From contig NZ_AUMW01000010.1 of assembly GCF_000430885.1 (NCBI RefSeq), positions 79,771-143,770 on the forward strand: DNA of 64,000 nt, given 5' to 3'. Shown here in pieces: positions 33,787 through 41,873 of the stretch (position 1 is the stretch's first letter; each line of letters opens with the position of its first letter). Origin of the DNA: Desulfotruncus alcoholivorax DSM 16058. Lineage in GTDB: Bacteria > Bacillota > Desulfotomaculia > Desulfotomaculales > Desulfallaceae. The notes beneath the pieces are model-generated. The model ran no database searches. It was not told the DNA's origin and worked only from the letters and a program-made list of their open reading frames with translations. Made by a program: the position numbers and the translations under genes.

Positions 33787-34943
33787 GCCCGCTGTTGGTT
33801 CTGGGGGTGCTGGAATTTATTCGGGGGGCTTTGGTGTTTAGTTTGCTACCCCTTTACGGCCAATACGGAGTTGGTTTCAGCCTTAGCTTAATAAGTACGG
33901 CCATATCTTTGCATTATTTAATGGATAATGTGTTTCGCATTCCCGCCGGCTGGGTTACGGACCGTTTTGGCGGCAAATGGCTGATGGTCGGGGGAATTGT
34001 TTTGGCACTGGCGGGCTTATATTTATTGCAGCATTCCACTGGCGGGCACCTCTTTATTTTTGGTGCGGTGCTGCTCGGACTGGGTTATACCCCTGTTTGG
34101 CCGGCGGTGGTCGCTGAAACTGTTGCAAATATGCCACAGCAGAAAACCAGCGAGGCATTGGGTAAAGTTATTCTGGCCTGGCTGGCGGGGGCGGGTCTGG
34201 GTCCGGTACTAATTAATTTTGTCATAGAACGGTCTTATCAATGGGCTTTTATTTGCATGTATGCGCTGTTGGGCCTGGCCTTGCTGCTGTCAGCCTGGGA
34301 AAAAAAGCCTGCTGTCGAGTTAACAGAGGAAACCTGGCGGGCACATTTGACAGGTCTGCGGCAAGAAGTGGCCTCGGTAAAAATACTATTCCCCGGCCTG
34401 CTGGCACAAACTGTGGCGCTGGGTATACTGGCACCGGTTATTACCATATATGCCCGCACCGTTTGGGAACTTAGTCCACAACAAATCAGCTATTATCTGG
34501 TGGTTGTTGGGGTTATAACAGTGCTGCTGTTACTGCCCGCCGGAAAAATTGCCGACAGCTTGGGCTTTAAGGGACCACTGCTAGGCGGGCTGCTGCTGGC
34601 AGCCGTCGCCTTGGTACTATTACCCGCGCAGAGAGCTATAACCGGCGCTGTTGCTGCCGGGGCCCTGCTAGGTTTGGCCTATGCCTTTATCTTACCGGCC
34701 TGGAACGGTTTGCAGGCACGCATGGTTGCCCAGGGCAAACAAGGCACCATGTGGGCCATTTTTATGACGCTGGAGGGGGTCGGCACGGCAGTGGGGGCTT
34801 TCATCGGAGGGAAGGCTTATGAACAAGCCGGGCACCACCTGCCTTTTTGGATTAGCGCCATACTGCTGCTTACCATGGCTTTATTTTATCATTTCCTTAA
34901 CATCCCCCAGCCGCTGAACGATGCCGCGGAGGGAGGCGCATGA
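33783..34943 (+). CDS. MFS transporter
   Basis: A 386-residue, 12-helix major facilitator. The loop 2-3 signature is AGWVTDRFGGKWLMVGG near residue 55, and a related GKIADSLGFKGPLLGG appears in the second half. It overlaps the glycosyltransferase by four bases and the deacetylase by four, so all three are co-translated. By context it may export or flip a glycolipid, as in LtaA-like systems, but this is inference. Confidence 0.83.
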   Translation: MSPLLVLGVLEFIRGALVFSLLPLYGQYGVGFSLSLISTAISLHYLMDNVFRIPAGWVTDRFGGKWLMVGGIVLALAGLYLLQHSTGGHLFIFGAVLLGLGYTPVWPAVVAETVANMPQQKTSEALGKVILAWLAGAGLGPVLINFVIERSYQWAFICMYALLGLALLLSAWEKKPAVELTEETWRAHLTGLRQEVASVKILFPGLLAQTVALGILAPVITIYARTVWELSPQQISYYLVVVGVITVLLLLPAGKIADSLGFKGPLLGGLLLAAVALVLLPAQRAITGAVAAGALLGLAYAFILPAWNGLQARMVAQGKQGTMWAIFMTLEGVGTAVGAFIGGKAYEQAGHHLPFWISAILLLTMALFYHFLNIPQPLNDAAEGGA

Positions 34944-35644
34944 ACACGGTTATTTATTTGTTGGCTTTAATTTTGAGCATTTTTACCTTATATGCGGTTA
35001 TACCGGATTTGTTGCTGCACTGGCTGGGCGTGGGTACTCATAAGCGGCAGAACAAGTATGGGGTAGCCCTTACCTTTGATGACGGGCCGAACCCGGCTGT
35101 AACGCCCCGTATCTTGGACGTGCTGGAAACCCACCATGTGCAGGCAACATTTTTTTTGGTGGGCGAAAGGGCCCGGAAGTATCCAGACCTGGTTAGGGAA
35201 ATTATAGCCAGAGGCCATTCCATCGGAGCCCATGGCCAATACCACAGATTCGCCTGGTTCATGTTTCCCTGGACCACCTGGCTGCAATGGGAAAAAGGCG
35301 TGGCAACCCTTAAAAATATAACCGGCATGGAAGTTCAATTGATCCGCCCGCCTTGGGGGACATTTAACCTGGTGACCTGGTGCTGGATCATTATTAAAAA
35401 GAAGCGTGCCGTACTGTGGGATGTGGATGGCCGTGACTGGCAGGCCCGCCGCAGTCCAAGCCAGATAACCGCACGAGTTATGCGTGGTGTGAGAGCAGGC
35501 TCAATTGTTTTATTACATGATGCCGGAGGCGGTCCCGGAGCACCGGAAAACACGCTCCGGGCCCTGTGTGATATATGTCGCGGTATAACCGGAAACAAAA
35601 ACCTGCCCCTGGTGCAGTTGGATTTTGTTAACGATTATAATTGA
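34940..35644 (+). CDS. Polysaccharide deacetylase, membrane anchored
   Basis: A 234-residue NodB-type deacetylase with one N-terminal membrane helix. The metal motif is ALTFDDGPNP (Asp-Asp) near residue 45 with GHSIGAHGQYH near 95, followed by RPPWGTFN and IVLLHDAGG. It ends the envelope operon. The last 20 codons (GITGNKNLPLVQLDF...) have a diverged second copy at 40451-40506 in the chimeric scar. Confidence 0.88.
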   Translation: MNTVIYLLALILSIFTLYAVIPDLLLHWLGVGTHKRQNKYGVALTFDDGPNPAVTPRILDVLETHHVQATFFLVGERARKYPDLVREIIARGHSIGAHGQYHRFAWFMFPWTTWLQWEKGVATLKNITGMEVQLIRPPWGTFNLVTWCWIIIKKKRAVLWDVDGRDWQARRSPSQITARVMRGVRAGSIVLLHDAGGGPGAPENTLRALCDICRGITGNKNLPLVQLDFVNDYN

Positions 35645-35645
35645 T

Positions 35646-35846
35646 ATGTTAAAAAGGGGAGGCATCATTTTCTTTTCTGAAAGTGTTAGCCGGGAAGGTA
35701 TAGAACAATTTCAATTTCACCTGGCACCGGCAACATCCTTTTTACGGCAGCATGCGCCGGAAAAATATGGTAATGACTTATCATCTTTACGCAACACAGT
35801 ATTAGAATGTAATAAAACCGGCAAAGTTGTGCAAGGACTTGAATAA
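35646..35846 (+). CDS. Hypothetical 66-residue protein
   Basis: An open frame two bases after the deacetylase stop. It begins MLKRGGIIFFSESV and has an amphipathic, His- and Asn-containing remainder. No ribosome site precedes ATG 35646. No recognised domain. It may be a real small gene, a detached fragment or non-coding. Confidence 0.3.
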   Translation: MLKRGGIIFFSESVSREGIEQFQFHLAPATSFLRQHAPEKYGNDLSSLRNTVLECNKTGKVVQGLE

Positions 35847-36271
35847 GGAAGGGGCGGTTTTAAATTTAATTTAATTTATGAAGGAAAGTAAAAGTCTTTG
35901 TTAAATAAGCACATATACTATGACTCTGCTTAGACTGAAACCTGTACCCAAAATCAGCAGAATAAGAATTGGGAAAATAAAAAATGCCCGGTTATCCGGG
36001 CATCTCTATTTGAATATAAGATTAAAATAATTAAGTAAAGATTAGATAAAAATTTCTTAAGATTGCTTTGTGTGATCATGCCGGCATGTTAATATTACAT
36101 TATCCAGTTTTAGGTTAATGAATTTTAAACAAGCCAACTATTGTTAAATTTCTAAAAATCAGCAATGATTTGTCTATCCGCCTTTAGGAAAAAAATATAC
36201 CCTTCTATTTTGTAAGCTAAAAAGAATTATTTACAAAATTTATTCTTAATAAGGAGAAGGAGAAGGTAAAG
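35847..36271. other. 425-base AT-rich intergenic region
   Basis: No gene seen. It contains the hairpin at 35984-36003 and AT-rich sequence before the glycosyltransferase ribosome site. Confidence 0.5.
35976..36003. terminator. Hairpin terminator
   Basis: ATGCCCGG / CCGGGCAT with loop TTAT is a perfect 8-bp stem. The best T tract is on the minus strand; on the plus strand only CTCTATTT follows, so efficiency for the upstream operon is uncertain. Confidence 0.55.
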
Positions 36272-37417
36272 TTGGCTCCAAAGAAAAAAGTATTGCAGGT
36301 TATCAGACCCTCCGAAGGTGGTATCGGAAAACATGTTTTATTGCTGGCGGAAGGGTTAAAGGATGATTTTGATGTTACAGTGGCCTGTCCACAGGGAAGT
36401 TCGCTGGAGGATAATTTTCTAGCTAAGAAAATAAAAATATTAGCCTTGCCTTTAAAGGGAATAATTTCTTTAAAAGACGACTTTGCTTCGTTTAAAATTT
36501 TGAGTAATTTTATGCGCGGAGAAAGAGTAAATTTGGTACATGCGCACGGTGCCAAAGCCGCACTTATAGCCAGGCCGGCTGCTCTTTGGTCTGGTGTGCC
36601 GGCCTCTGTCTATACCGTACATAACTCCATTATTAACCCCAAATGGCCATCATGGAAGAACAGAATTGCGGCTGCCATTGAACGTGCCTTGTCCTCATCA
36701 ACTGATTGTATCATAACAGTTTCCCGCGCTTTATGTGAGGAAATTATCACTCAAGAAAATATTCCAAGATCTAAAATAAAAGTCATTCATAATGGTATAG
36801 ATTTCAATGAGTTTGATTATTCAGATAATCAAACTACAAAAGATAAGTGGGGTATTCCGCATCACAGAACAGTGATCGGAACCGTGGCCAGGATGGCACC
36901 GCAGAAAGGATTGCCTGTATTAATAAACGCAGCAAAACAGATAATTGATAAATATGATTTACATTTTCTAATAGCCGGTGACGGGCCATTAAGGGCCAGT
37001 CTGCAGGAACAGGTTCATTCAGCAGGTATGCAAGATTTCTTTACATTTACCGGTGCGGTTAAAAATGTGGCCCAGGTATATCAGGTAATGGATATATTCG
37101 TATTGCCTTCAATAACGGAAGGGTTACCCCTAACCATATTGGAAGCAATGTCTTTTGGCCTGCCTGTTATTGCCTCCGCTGTGGGCGGTATACCGGAGCT
37201 AATTATAAATAACGAAACCGGCCTACTGATTCCACCAGGTAATGACGATGAACTTGCCTTAAAAATTGCATACTTAGTTGAATTTCCCGGCAAAAAATAT
37301 GAACTGGGCGGCAAGGCCAGGCAACTGGTGCTAAACAATTTTGCTGTTGAAAACATGATTAAAAAAACCATCAACCTTTATGACAACTTACTTCATGAGT
37401 CTGCCCTAAAAATTTAA
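36272..37417 (+). CDS. Group 1 (GT4) glycosyltransferase
   Basis: A 381-residue GT-B enzyme. RPSEGGIGKHVLLLAEGL at the N-terminus, VHAHGAKAALIARPA, IHNGIDFNEF mid-protein, then the donor-site region PSITEGLPLTILEAMSFGLPVIAS with the E-x7-E pattern. TTG start behind GGAGAAGG. Probably adds sugars to an envelope or exopolysaccharide acceptor. It follows a long AT-rich gap and is probably transcribed separately from the deacetylase upstream. Confidence 0.88.
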   Translation: MAPKKKVLQVIRPSEGGIGKHVLLLAEGLKDDFDVTVACPQGSSLEDNFLAKKIKILALPLKGIISLKDDFASFKILSNFMRGERVNLVHAHGAKAALIARPAALWSGVPASVYTVHNSIINPKWPSWKNRIAAAIERALSSSTDCIITVSRALCEEIITQENIPRSKIKVIHNGIDFNEFDYSDNQTTKDKWGIPHHRTVIGTVARMAPQKGLPVLINAAKQIIDKYDLHFLIAGDGPLRASLQEQVHSAGMQDFFTFTGAVKNVAQVYQVMDIFVLPSITEGLPLTILEAMSFGLPVIASAVGGIPELIINNETGLLIPPGNDDELALKIAYLVEFPGKKYELGGKARQLVLNNFAVENMIKKTINLYDNLLHESALKI

Positions 37418-37533
37418 AATTAAGGCGGTCAATAAGCAAAAATGCACGCCCAATCCTCATAATCCTTTCGCGACTGCTAAAAATGATATTTTAAGCAGAA
37501 AGGAGTTGGCCAACAATTAAACGGGCTAAAATA

Positions 37534-38370
37534 TTGCTTTTATCCTGCTTAGTGTTATCGGCAATTACTGTAATAGTTGCCTGGCAATATTACGAAAAAT
37601 CACCTCCGGAACGCATGCGACATAAGTCCCTTAACGGTATTCCCGTGTTAATGTACCATAAGGTTAGCCCGGACCGCCGTTCCGGTGGTCTTGGCTTAAG
37701 AGTCAACCCGGAAGATTTTGATTGGGAAATGCGTTATTTAAAAGAAAATGGCTTTCACACAGTCAATTTGGGTGATGTTTTGGATTATTACCGGAAGGGC
37801 AAAAAGGTACCGGCCAAGCCGGTGGTCATTACTTTTGACGATGGTTATGAGGATAACTACAAATATGCTTACCCCATTTTAAAAAAATATAATTTTACCG
37901 CAACTATTTTTGTTGTGGCCGGAACCATTGGGAAAACCAACATTTTTGATACCAAAACCAAAGCCGAACCGGTAAATAAAATGCTTGACTGGCGGGAAAT
38001 CAAAGCCCTGGATGCAGCTGGCTTCACCATTGGTTCCCATACGGTAAACCATCCCATTCTAACCGGCGTACCACCGGATGTGGTTAAACGGGAATTAGTG
38101 GACGCCAAAAAAATACTGGAAAAGGGCCTGGGTAAGAAAATAGAATATTTTTGTTACCCCCACGGAAAGTATAACAGCAATATTGTTAAATTGGTTCAAG
38201 AAACCGGTTACCGGGCGGCTACAACCACCAATCAGGGTCTGGTCACATCCGGTTCCAACCCCTACCTGCTTAATCGGATCCGCGTTACGGGCCATTACAG
38301 CCACAGGAAATTTGTTTATCGCCTATACCAAGTTAATCCTCAGTTGGTTCATTACATAAAGCCCAATTAA
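37534..38370 (+). CDS. Secreted or membrane-anchored polysaccharide deacetylase
   Basis: A 278-residue NodB-type deacetylase of the PgaB/IcaB style: IPVLMYHKVSP, VVITFDDGYEDNY near residue 98, IGSHTVNHPILT near 167, FCYPHGKYN. An N-terminal hydrophobic helix anchors it. TTG 37534 has no ribosome site. An ATT codon at 37516 would give a basic start (IKRAKILLL) with AAGGAG ten bases upstream, so the true start may be non-canonical. Followed by a strong terminator. Distinct from the deacetylase at 34940. Confidence 0.85.
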   Translation: MLLSCLVLSAITVIVAWQYYEKSPPERMRHKSLNGIPVLMYHKVSPDRRSGGLGLRVNPEDFDWEMRYLKENGFHTVNLGDVLDYYRKGKKVPAKPVVITFDDGYEDNYKYAYPILKKYNFTATIFVVAGTIGKTNIFDTKTKAEPVNKMLDWREIKALDAAGFTIGSHTVNHPILTGVPPDVVKRELVDAKKILEKGLGKKIEYFCYPHGKYNSNIVKLVQETGYRAATTTNQGLVTSGSNPYLLNRIRVTGHYSHRKFVYRLYQVNPQLVHYIKPN

Positions 38371-38410
38371 TTTAATCGGGTATTTAATAGGAAATAACTG
38401 CTTTTTGTTG

Positions 38411-38440
38411 AACCAGGTAAATTACCTGGTTTTTATTATT
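38411..38440 (+). terminator. Terminator after the second deacetylase
   Basis: AACCAGG (38411-38417) and CCTGGTT (38425-38431) with a 7-base loop, then TTTATTATT. Confidence 0.8.
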
Positions 38441-38512
38441 ACATTGACAAACAGTTGTCCCGAGTCTGTGTTAAAAGTACTATTGAAGAAAGACTATGCA
38501 TGCTTTTCCTAA

Positions 38513-38815
38513 ATGGTGGAAGGAAGAAAAATGGCAGCTGTCGAAATAATTTATGTTCTTAGCTTTCTCATGGAAATATATGGCTATAATATACCCAATA
38601 AACCATTTGTTACTTCAGGTGAAGGGAAGATAACCATGAACACCATTTTGGAGCTATGCAAGCCACGGGATACCGTTTTCGACCAAACAAGGCGCGATGT
38701 GGCTTTAAACCTTACAGACCTTTCCACCAATCGTATTAATGCCCATGACTTTTTTGCAGAGAACTTGAAGGAAAATTATTTTTCAAAAAAGTACAGAATT
38801 TGGTGGCGAAACTAA
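38513..38815 (+). pseudogene. N-terminal fragment of a DUF499-type defence ATPase
   Basis: From ATG 38636 the frame reads MNTILELCKPRDTVFDQTRR, then NLTDL and HDFFAEN. This matches my recollection of the first 50 residues of DUF499 ATPases of anti-phage-associated cassettes. The rest, including Walker A, is gone: the sequence shifts into another frame near 38775 and stops. An AAGGGA site precedes ATG 38636. The upstream extension to 38513 has no recognised homology. Truncated and surely non-functional. Confidence 0.55.
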
Positions 38816-38821
38816 AAACCA

Positions 38822-40021
38822 TTGCTGATTCCTATAACCGTGAATCGGCGATTAAAGAACTCCAGTAGAATTAGGCGTATGGTTAAAACTTTTGCCCAAA
38901 ACCATAATCCCTTCATCCGTCACATTATCCGCCGCACCAGGGATTACCTTGAAAATACTATTGACCTCGAAACAGGCGAACCTTATCTGAAAAAAGTTGA
39001 AGTTGAATTGTTTGGCGAAAAGGATGAAGATGCTATCCGCTTACCCGCTTATTTAAGGGATGCTTATGGATTGGCGGAGGAATTCTGTGAGCTGTTGGGA
39101 AACAGGGTAAAAGCTGCCGGCTTTTTAAAAACGCTGTTACTGAGACGGGTTGGCAGCACTATTTACGCAGGTAAAATGACGGCCGAAAAAATGCTCCGGG
39201 ATTGGCAAGGTGTAATTACGGAAGATGATGAGGAAGACGAAGCAGCTAATAATTCGGAGATGAAAAACCTTACTTCTGAAGAACGTAAGGTGTTGGAAAG
39301 GTTTGTGGCCGCCTTAAACGCCAACCAGGTCCGCGACCCCAAGTATGATGCGGTGCGTGCATGCTTACTGGAGAAAGGCTGGCTGGAGCTAGGGTGTATT
39401 GTTTTTTCCCAGTACTATGATTCTGTTTATTGGTTGGCGGAAAACTTATCCCGGGAACTGCCCGAGGAGAAAATTGGTATATACGCGGGTGGACAGCATT
39501 CCGGTATTATGTATAATGGAAGCTTTACCTGGGCTTCCAGGGAAGAGTTAAAGAAAAAAGTGTCCCAGGGGGAAATAAGACTATTATTGGGGACGGATGC
39601 CGCTAGTGAGGGCTTGAACCTCCAGCGGTTGGGTACATTGATAAACCTGGACTTGCCCTGGAACCCCACCCGCTTGGAACAGAGGAAAGGGCGTATTCAG
39701 CGGATCGGGCAAATTAGAGATACCGTATATATTTATAATTTGCGATATAAAAATTCCGTAGAGGACCGGGTGCACGAATTATTATCCGACCGCATGGAAG
39801 ATATATATAAATTATTTGGCCAGCTTCCCGATGTTTTGGAAGATGTATGGGTACAAATGGCCTTTGGAGAAATTGAAAAGGCCAAGCAGACCATCGACGC
39901 GGTGCAAAAGCAGCATCCTTTTGAAATTAAATATCACCAAATAAAAAAGATCCCCTGGGAGTCGTGTGCCAAGGTGCTTGATTCAACTGAAAGGCGAAAG
40001 TATTTGTCGCAAGGGTGGTAG
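38822..40021 (+). pseudogene. C-terminal half of an SNF2-type anti-phage helicase
   Basis: About 380 clear residues of a superfamily-2 helicase. TFAQNHNPFIRHIIRRTRDYLE opens the recognisable part, and FLKTLLLRRVGSTIYAGKMT follows. Helicase motifs V and VI are present as ASEGLNLQRLGTLINLDLPW and RLEQRKGRIQRIGQ. Motifs I-III and the N-terminal nuclease-like region are absent. The first 20 codons are out of frame with a different stretch (KLKTIADSYNRESAIKELQ, ending in TAG at 38866) that also looks like helicase coding. Interpreted as deletion plus frameshift joined to the DUF499 fragment. Confidence 0.6.
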
Positions 40022-40038
40022 GCCATACTTGTGGACCC

Positions 40039-40063
40039 CCTCCGGGACAAGCCCGGAGGTTTT
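40039..40063 (+). terminator. Terminator-like hairpin after the helicase remnant
   Basis: CCTCCGGG and CCCGGAGG, loop ACAAG, followed by TTTT. Confidence 0.5.
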
Positions 40064-40065
40064 GA

Positions 40066-40170
40066 ACTGACTTTGAAGATGTTATTACCAGGGATTACCT
40101 GGGCTTCAAACCTATCCTCGACATGTACTTTTGGGAAATGGCAAAAGAATTACTTGGGGAGGGGGCGTGA
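40066..40170 (+). pseudogene. Short coding tail of an unidentified gene
   Basis: An open 34-codon stretch (TDFEDVITRDYLGFKPILD, then MYFWEMAKELLGEGA and TGA) with protein-like composition but no start. It probably represents the end of another gene of the lost cassette. No family assigned. Confidence 0.35.
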
Positions 40171-40274
40171 CCAATCACGAATTTAACAAGTGGTCATTTT
40201 AAAGGTAATTGCCATAAATTACCATCATATCCCTTGATACATTTACAATTCAACAACCTTGTTCCGTATTTCGC

Positions 40275-40506
40275 TGGGTCTGTGCCCATACCTAAAAACA
40301 GCCCGGGACAGGGTGCGGGTAATTTACCCCTGCGGGCTGACGGAAGGTGCGTGTTACAGCATTTGCCCCAAGACAGGGGTGGATGTGAGAGCGATGGACC
40401 TGGCTGTTTTTGGCCGGAAAAGGGAAGACCAGGCCCGGGGGTAATGCACGGCATAACCGGAGATAAAAACTTGCCCCTGGTGCGGCTGGACTTGGCCAAT
40501 CCGTAG
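40275..40506 (+). pseudogene. Chimeric scar: FrhB-gene segment joined to a deacetylase-gene tail
   Basis: 40275-40448 is about 95 percent identical by eye to 41944-42118 (start of the FrhB-family gene), with one single-base deletion. 40451-40491 then resembles 35581-35622 (end of the first deacetylase gene), reading GITGDKNLPLVRLDLANP and a stop. The FrhB part is open in a non-native frame. It has no promoter or ribosome site and is not a functional gene. Confidence 0.75.
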
Positions 40507-40580
40507 GAGCCCTGCAAATCTGAGCCTAATACTTTATTAAATAAATAGCTAAACATTGCTCACCGGGTAGGCGGCAAATA

Positions 40581-40602
40581 GGGCCGGTAACGGCCCAAAG
40601 CT
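40581..40602 (-). terminator. Weak terminator downstream of uspA
   Basis: On the minus strand GGGCCG, loop TTAC, CGGCCC, then TATTT, directly after the UspA stop codon. Confidence 0.5.
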
Positions 40603-40603
40603 T

Positions 40604-41032
40604 CTATTTAACCAAGGTCACGGGGCATTTGGCAAAATGAACCACTTTATGACTTACGCTGCCAAGCACCAGCCCCTTTAAATCGCTCAGCCCCCTGGTA
40701 CCGATAATGATCTGGTGATAACCGTTTTCCCGGGCGCACTCGGCAATTTTATAACCGGGGTCACCCTCGACCACTACTTTATTTACATTAATTCCCTCAT
40801 TTTCAAATAACACAGCCTGATCTTTTACTGCTTCCATACCTTGTTCCAGGGCAATTTGTTGAATATCCCTGATGTCCATCAGTGGTGAGTAATTATAAAG
40901 TTCTTTTCTTACGTTAACAATATGAATTAAAGTAATTTCAATATCGTTATCGCCCCTGGCCTGGTGAAGCGCAAAACCGGCTGCGCGCTTGGAATTGTCG
41001 GAACCATCGATGGCAACAAGGTATTTTTTCAT
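40604..41032 (-). CDS. Universal stress protein, UspA family
   Basis: A 142-residue single-domain Usp. YLVAIDGSDNSKRAAGFAL at the N-terminus and the ATP-binding G-x2-G-x9-G-S motif in IIGTRGLSDLKGLVLGSVSH near residue 112 predict nucleotide binding. The second of two adjacent ATG codons (41032) is seven bases from AGGGGG; ATG 41035 is also possible. It lies 67 bases after the HPP gene on the same strand, so probably one operon. Confidence 0.9.
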   Translation of the reverse strand: MKKYLVAIDGSDNSKRAAGFALHQARGDNDIEITLIHIVNVRKELYNYSPLMDIRDIQQIALEQGMEAVKDQAVLFENEGINVNKVVVEGDPGYKIAECARENGYHQIIIGTRGLSDLKGLVLGSVSHKVVHFAKCPVTLVK

Positions 41033-41099
41033 CATGCTTCCCCCTTTAAACTATTTTTCAAACTGAATTTCACTATATGTATTTTCAACACGTATTTTT

Positions 41100-41669
41100 T
41101 TAATACCAGTAATCAGGGTATTTACGTTCACTGGACAGATTGTTGACTATTAGGGCAATAATGATTAAACAGACGGCACCGATTCCCACAGGAGAGAGGA
41201 TAAAGCTGAAATTTTGTCCCGAGTAAACGGCTACAAAAGCTGTGGCGCCTCCGGGCGGGTGCAGGGTGTAAGTGACTGTCATGGCCACGATGGCCATTGT
41301 CACACCCAGGGCGATAGACCACCACGCACCGCCAAACAACTGATATACCACTACGCCCATCAGCGCCGAGACAATATGCCCGCCGATGACGTTTCTGGGC
41401 TGTGCCATAGGTACGTGGCAGGCGGCGTAAAGCAGTACCGCCGAAGCGCCAAATGAAGGGAGTAAAAGCGGCAGCTGATAAAACTGTGACAACATAGCCA
41501 CCAGCCCGATGCCGCAAAAACTGCCCAGCGCTGTGATCAACAGCCCGGACATGCTCATTCCGGGCAGGCTATCGCACTTACCGCCTTTCATCTTGCAAAG
41601 ATAATTTGCTATTTTGTTTCCACTATAGGGATTTACAGCCCGGTCAAGCTGTTCAATGGTATCTCTCAT
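41100..41669 (-). CDS. HPP-family membrane protein
   Basis: A 189-residue protein with four membrane helices. The family signature YTLHPPGGATAFVAV lies near residue 135, and LLLPSFGASAVLLYAA precedes it. HPP proteins of cyanobacteria have been linked to nitrite transport; the clostridial role is unknown. ATG 41669 has AGGAGG upstream at spacing 11; GTG 41681 overlaps that site. A CRP/FNR-type palindrome lies about 80 bases upstream of this start. Confidence 0.85.
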   Translation of the reverse strand: MRDTIEQLDRAVNPYSGNKIANYLCKMKGGKCDSLPGMSMSGLLITALGSFCGIGLVAMLSQFYQLPLLLPSFGASAVLLYAACHVPMAQPRNVIGGHIVSALMGVVVYQLFGGAWWSIALGVTMAIVAMTVTYTLHPPGGATAFVAVYSGQNFSFILSPVGIGAVCLIIIALIVNNLSSERKYPDYWY

Positions 41670-41693
41670 AAAATTTGTCACCTCCTGGTTTTG

Positions 41694-41699
41694 ATCATA
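41694..41699 (-). promoter_or_regulatory. Candidate -10 box of the HPP-uspA operon
   Basis: TATGAT on the minus strand, with no good -35 hexamer at the usual distance, as expected for an activator-dependent promoter. The palindrome at 41744-41759 would be centred at about -62 to -64. Confidence 0.35.
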
Positions 41700-41743
41700 T
41701 CCTCAAAGAATGCGGCAATCAGTTAAGAAACTCACCCAGTGAT

Positions 41744-41759
41744 TGTGATCTTGGTCACA
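41744..41759. promoter_or_regulatory. CRP/FNR-family binding site
   Basis: TGTGA-TCTTGG-TCACA, a perfect TGTGA-N6-TCACA palindrome, lies between the divergent HPP-uspA and FrhB-iorAB operons. The placement suits class I activation of the HPP side and may also affect the other. The regulator is not encoded in the window. Confidence 0.7.
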
Positions 41760-41873
41760 CCGTAGTTTCATTTAAATTCATGAATTTACGGCTGGAATTT
41801 AAAAGGTAATTTCCATCCGGAAAGCGAAATTTAGAACAAGATAGCTGAATTGCGGCAAGGGAGATGATGGAAT

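Noticed and set aside
40234..40506. 90-residue protein gene
   Set aside because: The frame is an artefact of the chimeric scar; its first part is the FrhB gene read in the wrong frame and no ribosome site exists.
41128..41517. Long minus-strand frame within the HPP gene
   Set aside because: Shadow frame of the HPP gene, rich in Arg and His, typical of out-of-frame GC-rich coding.
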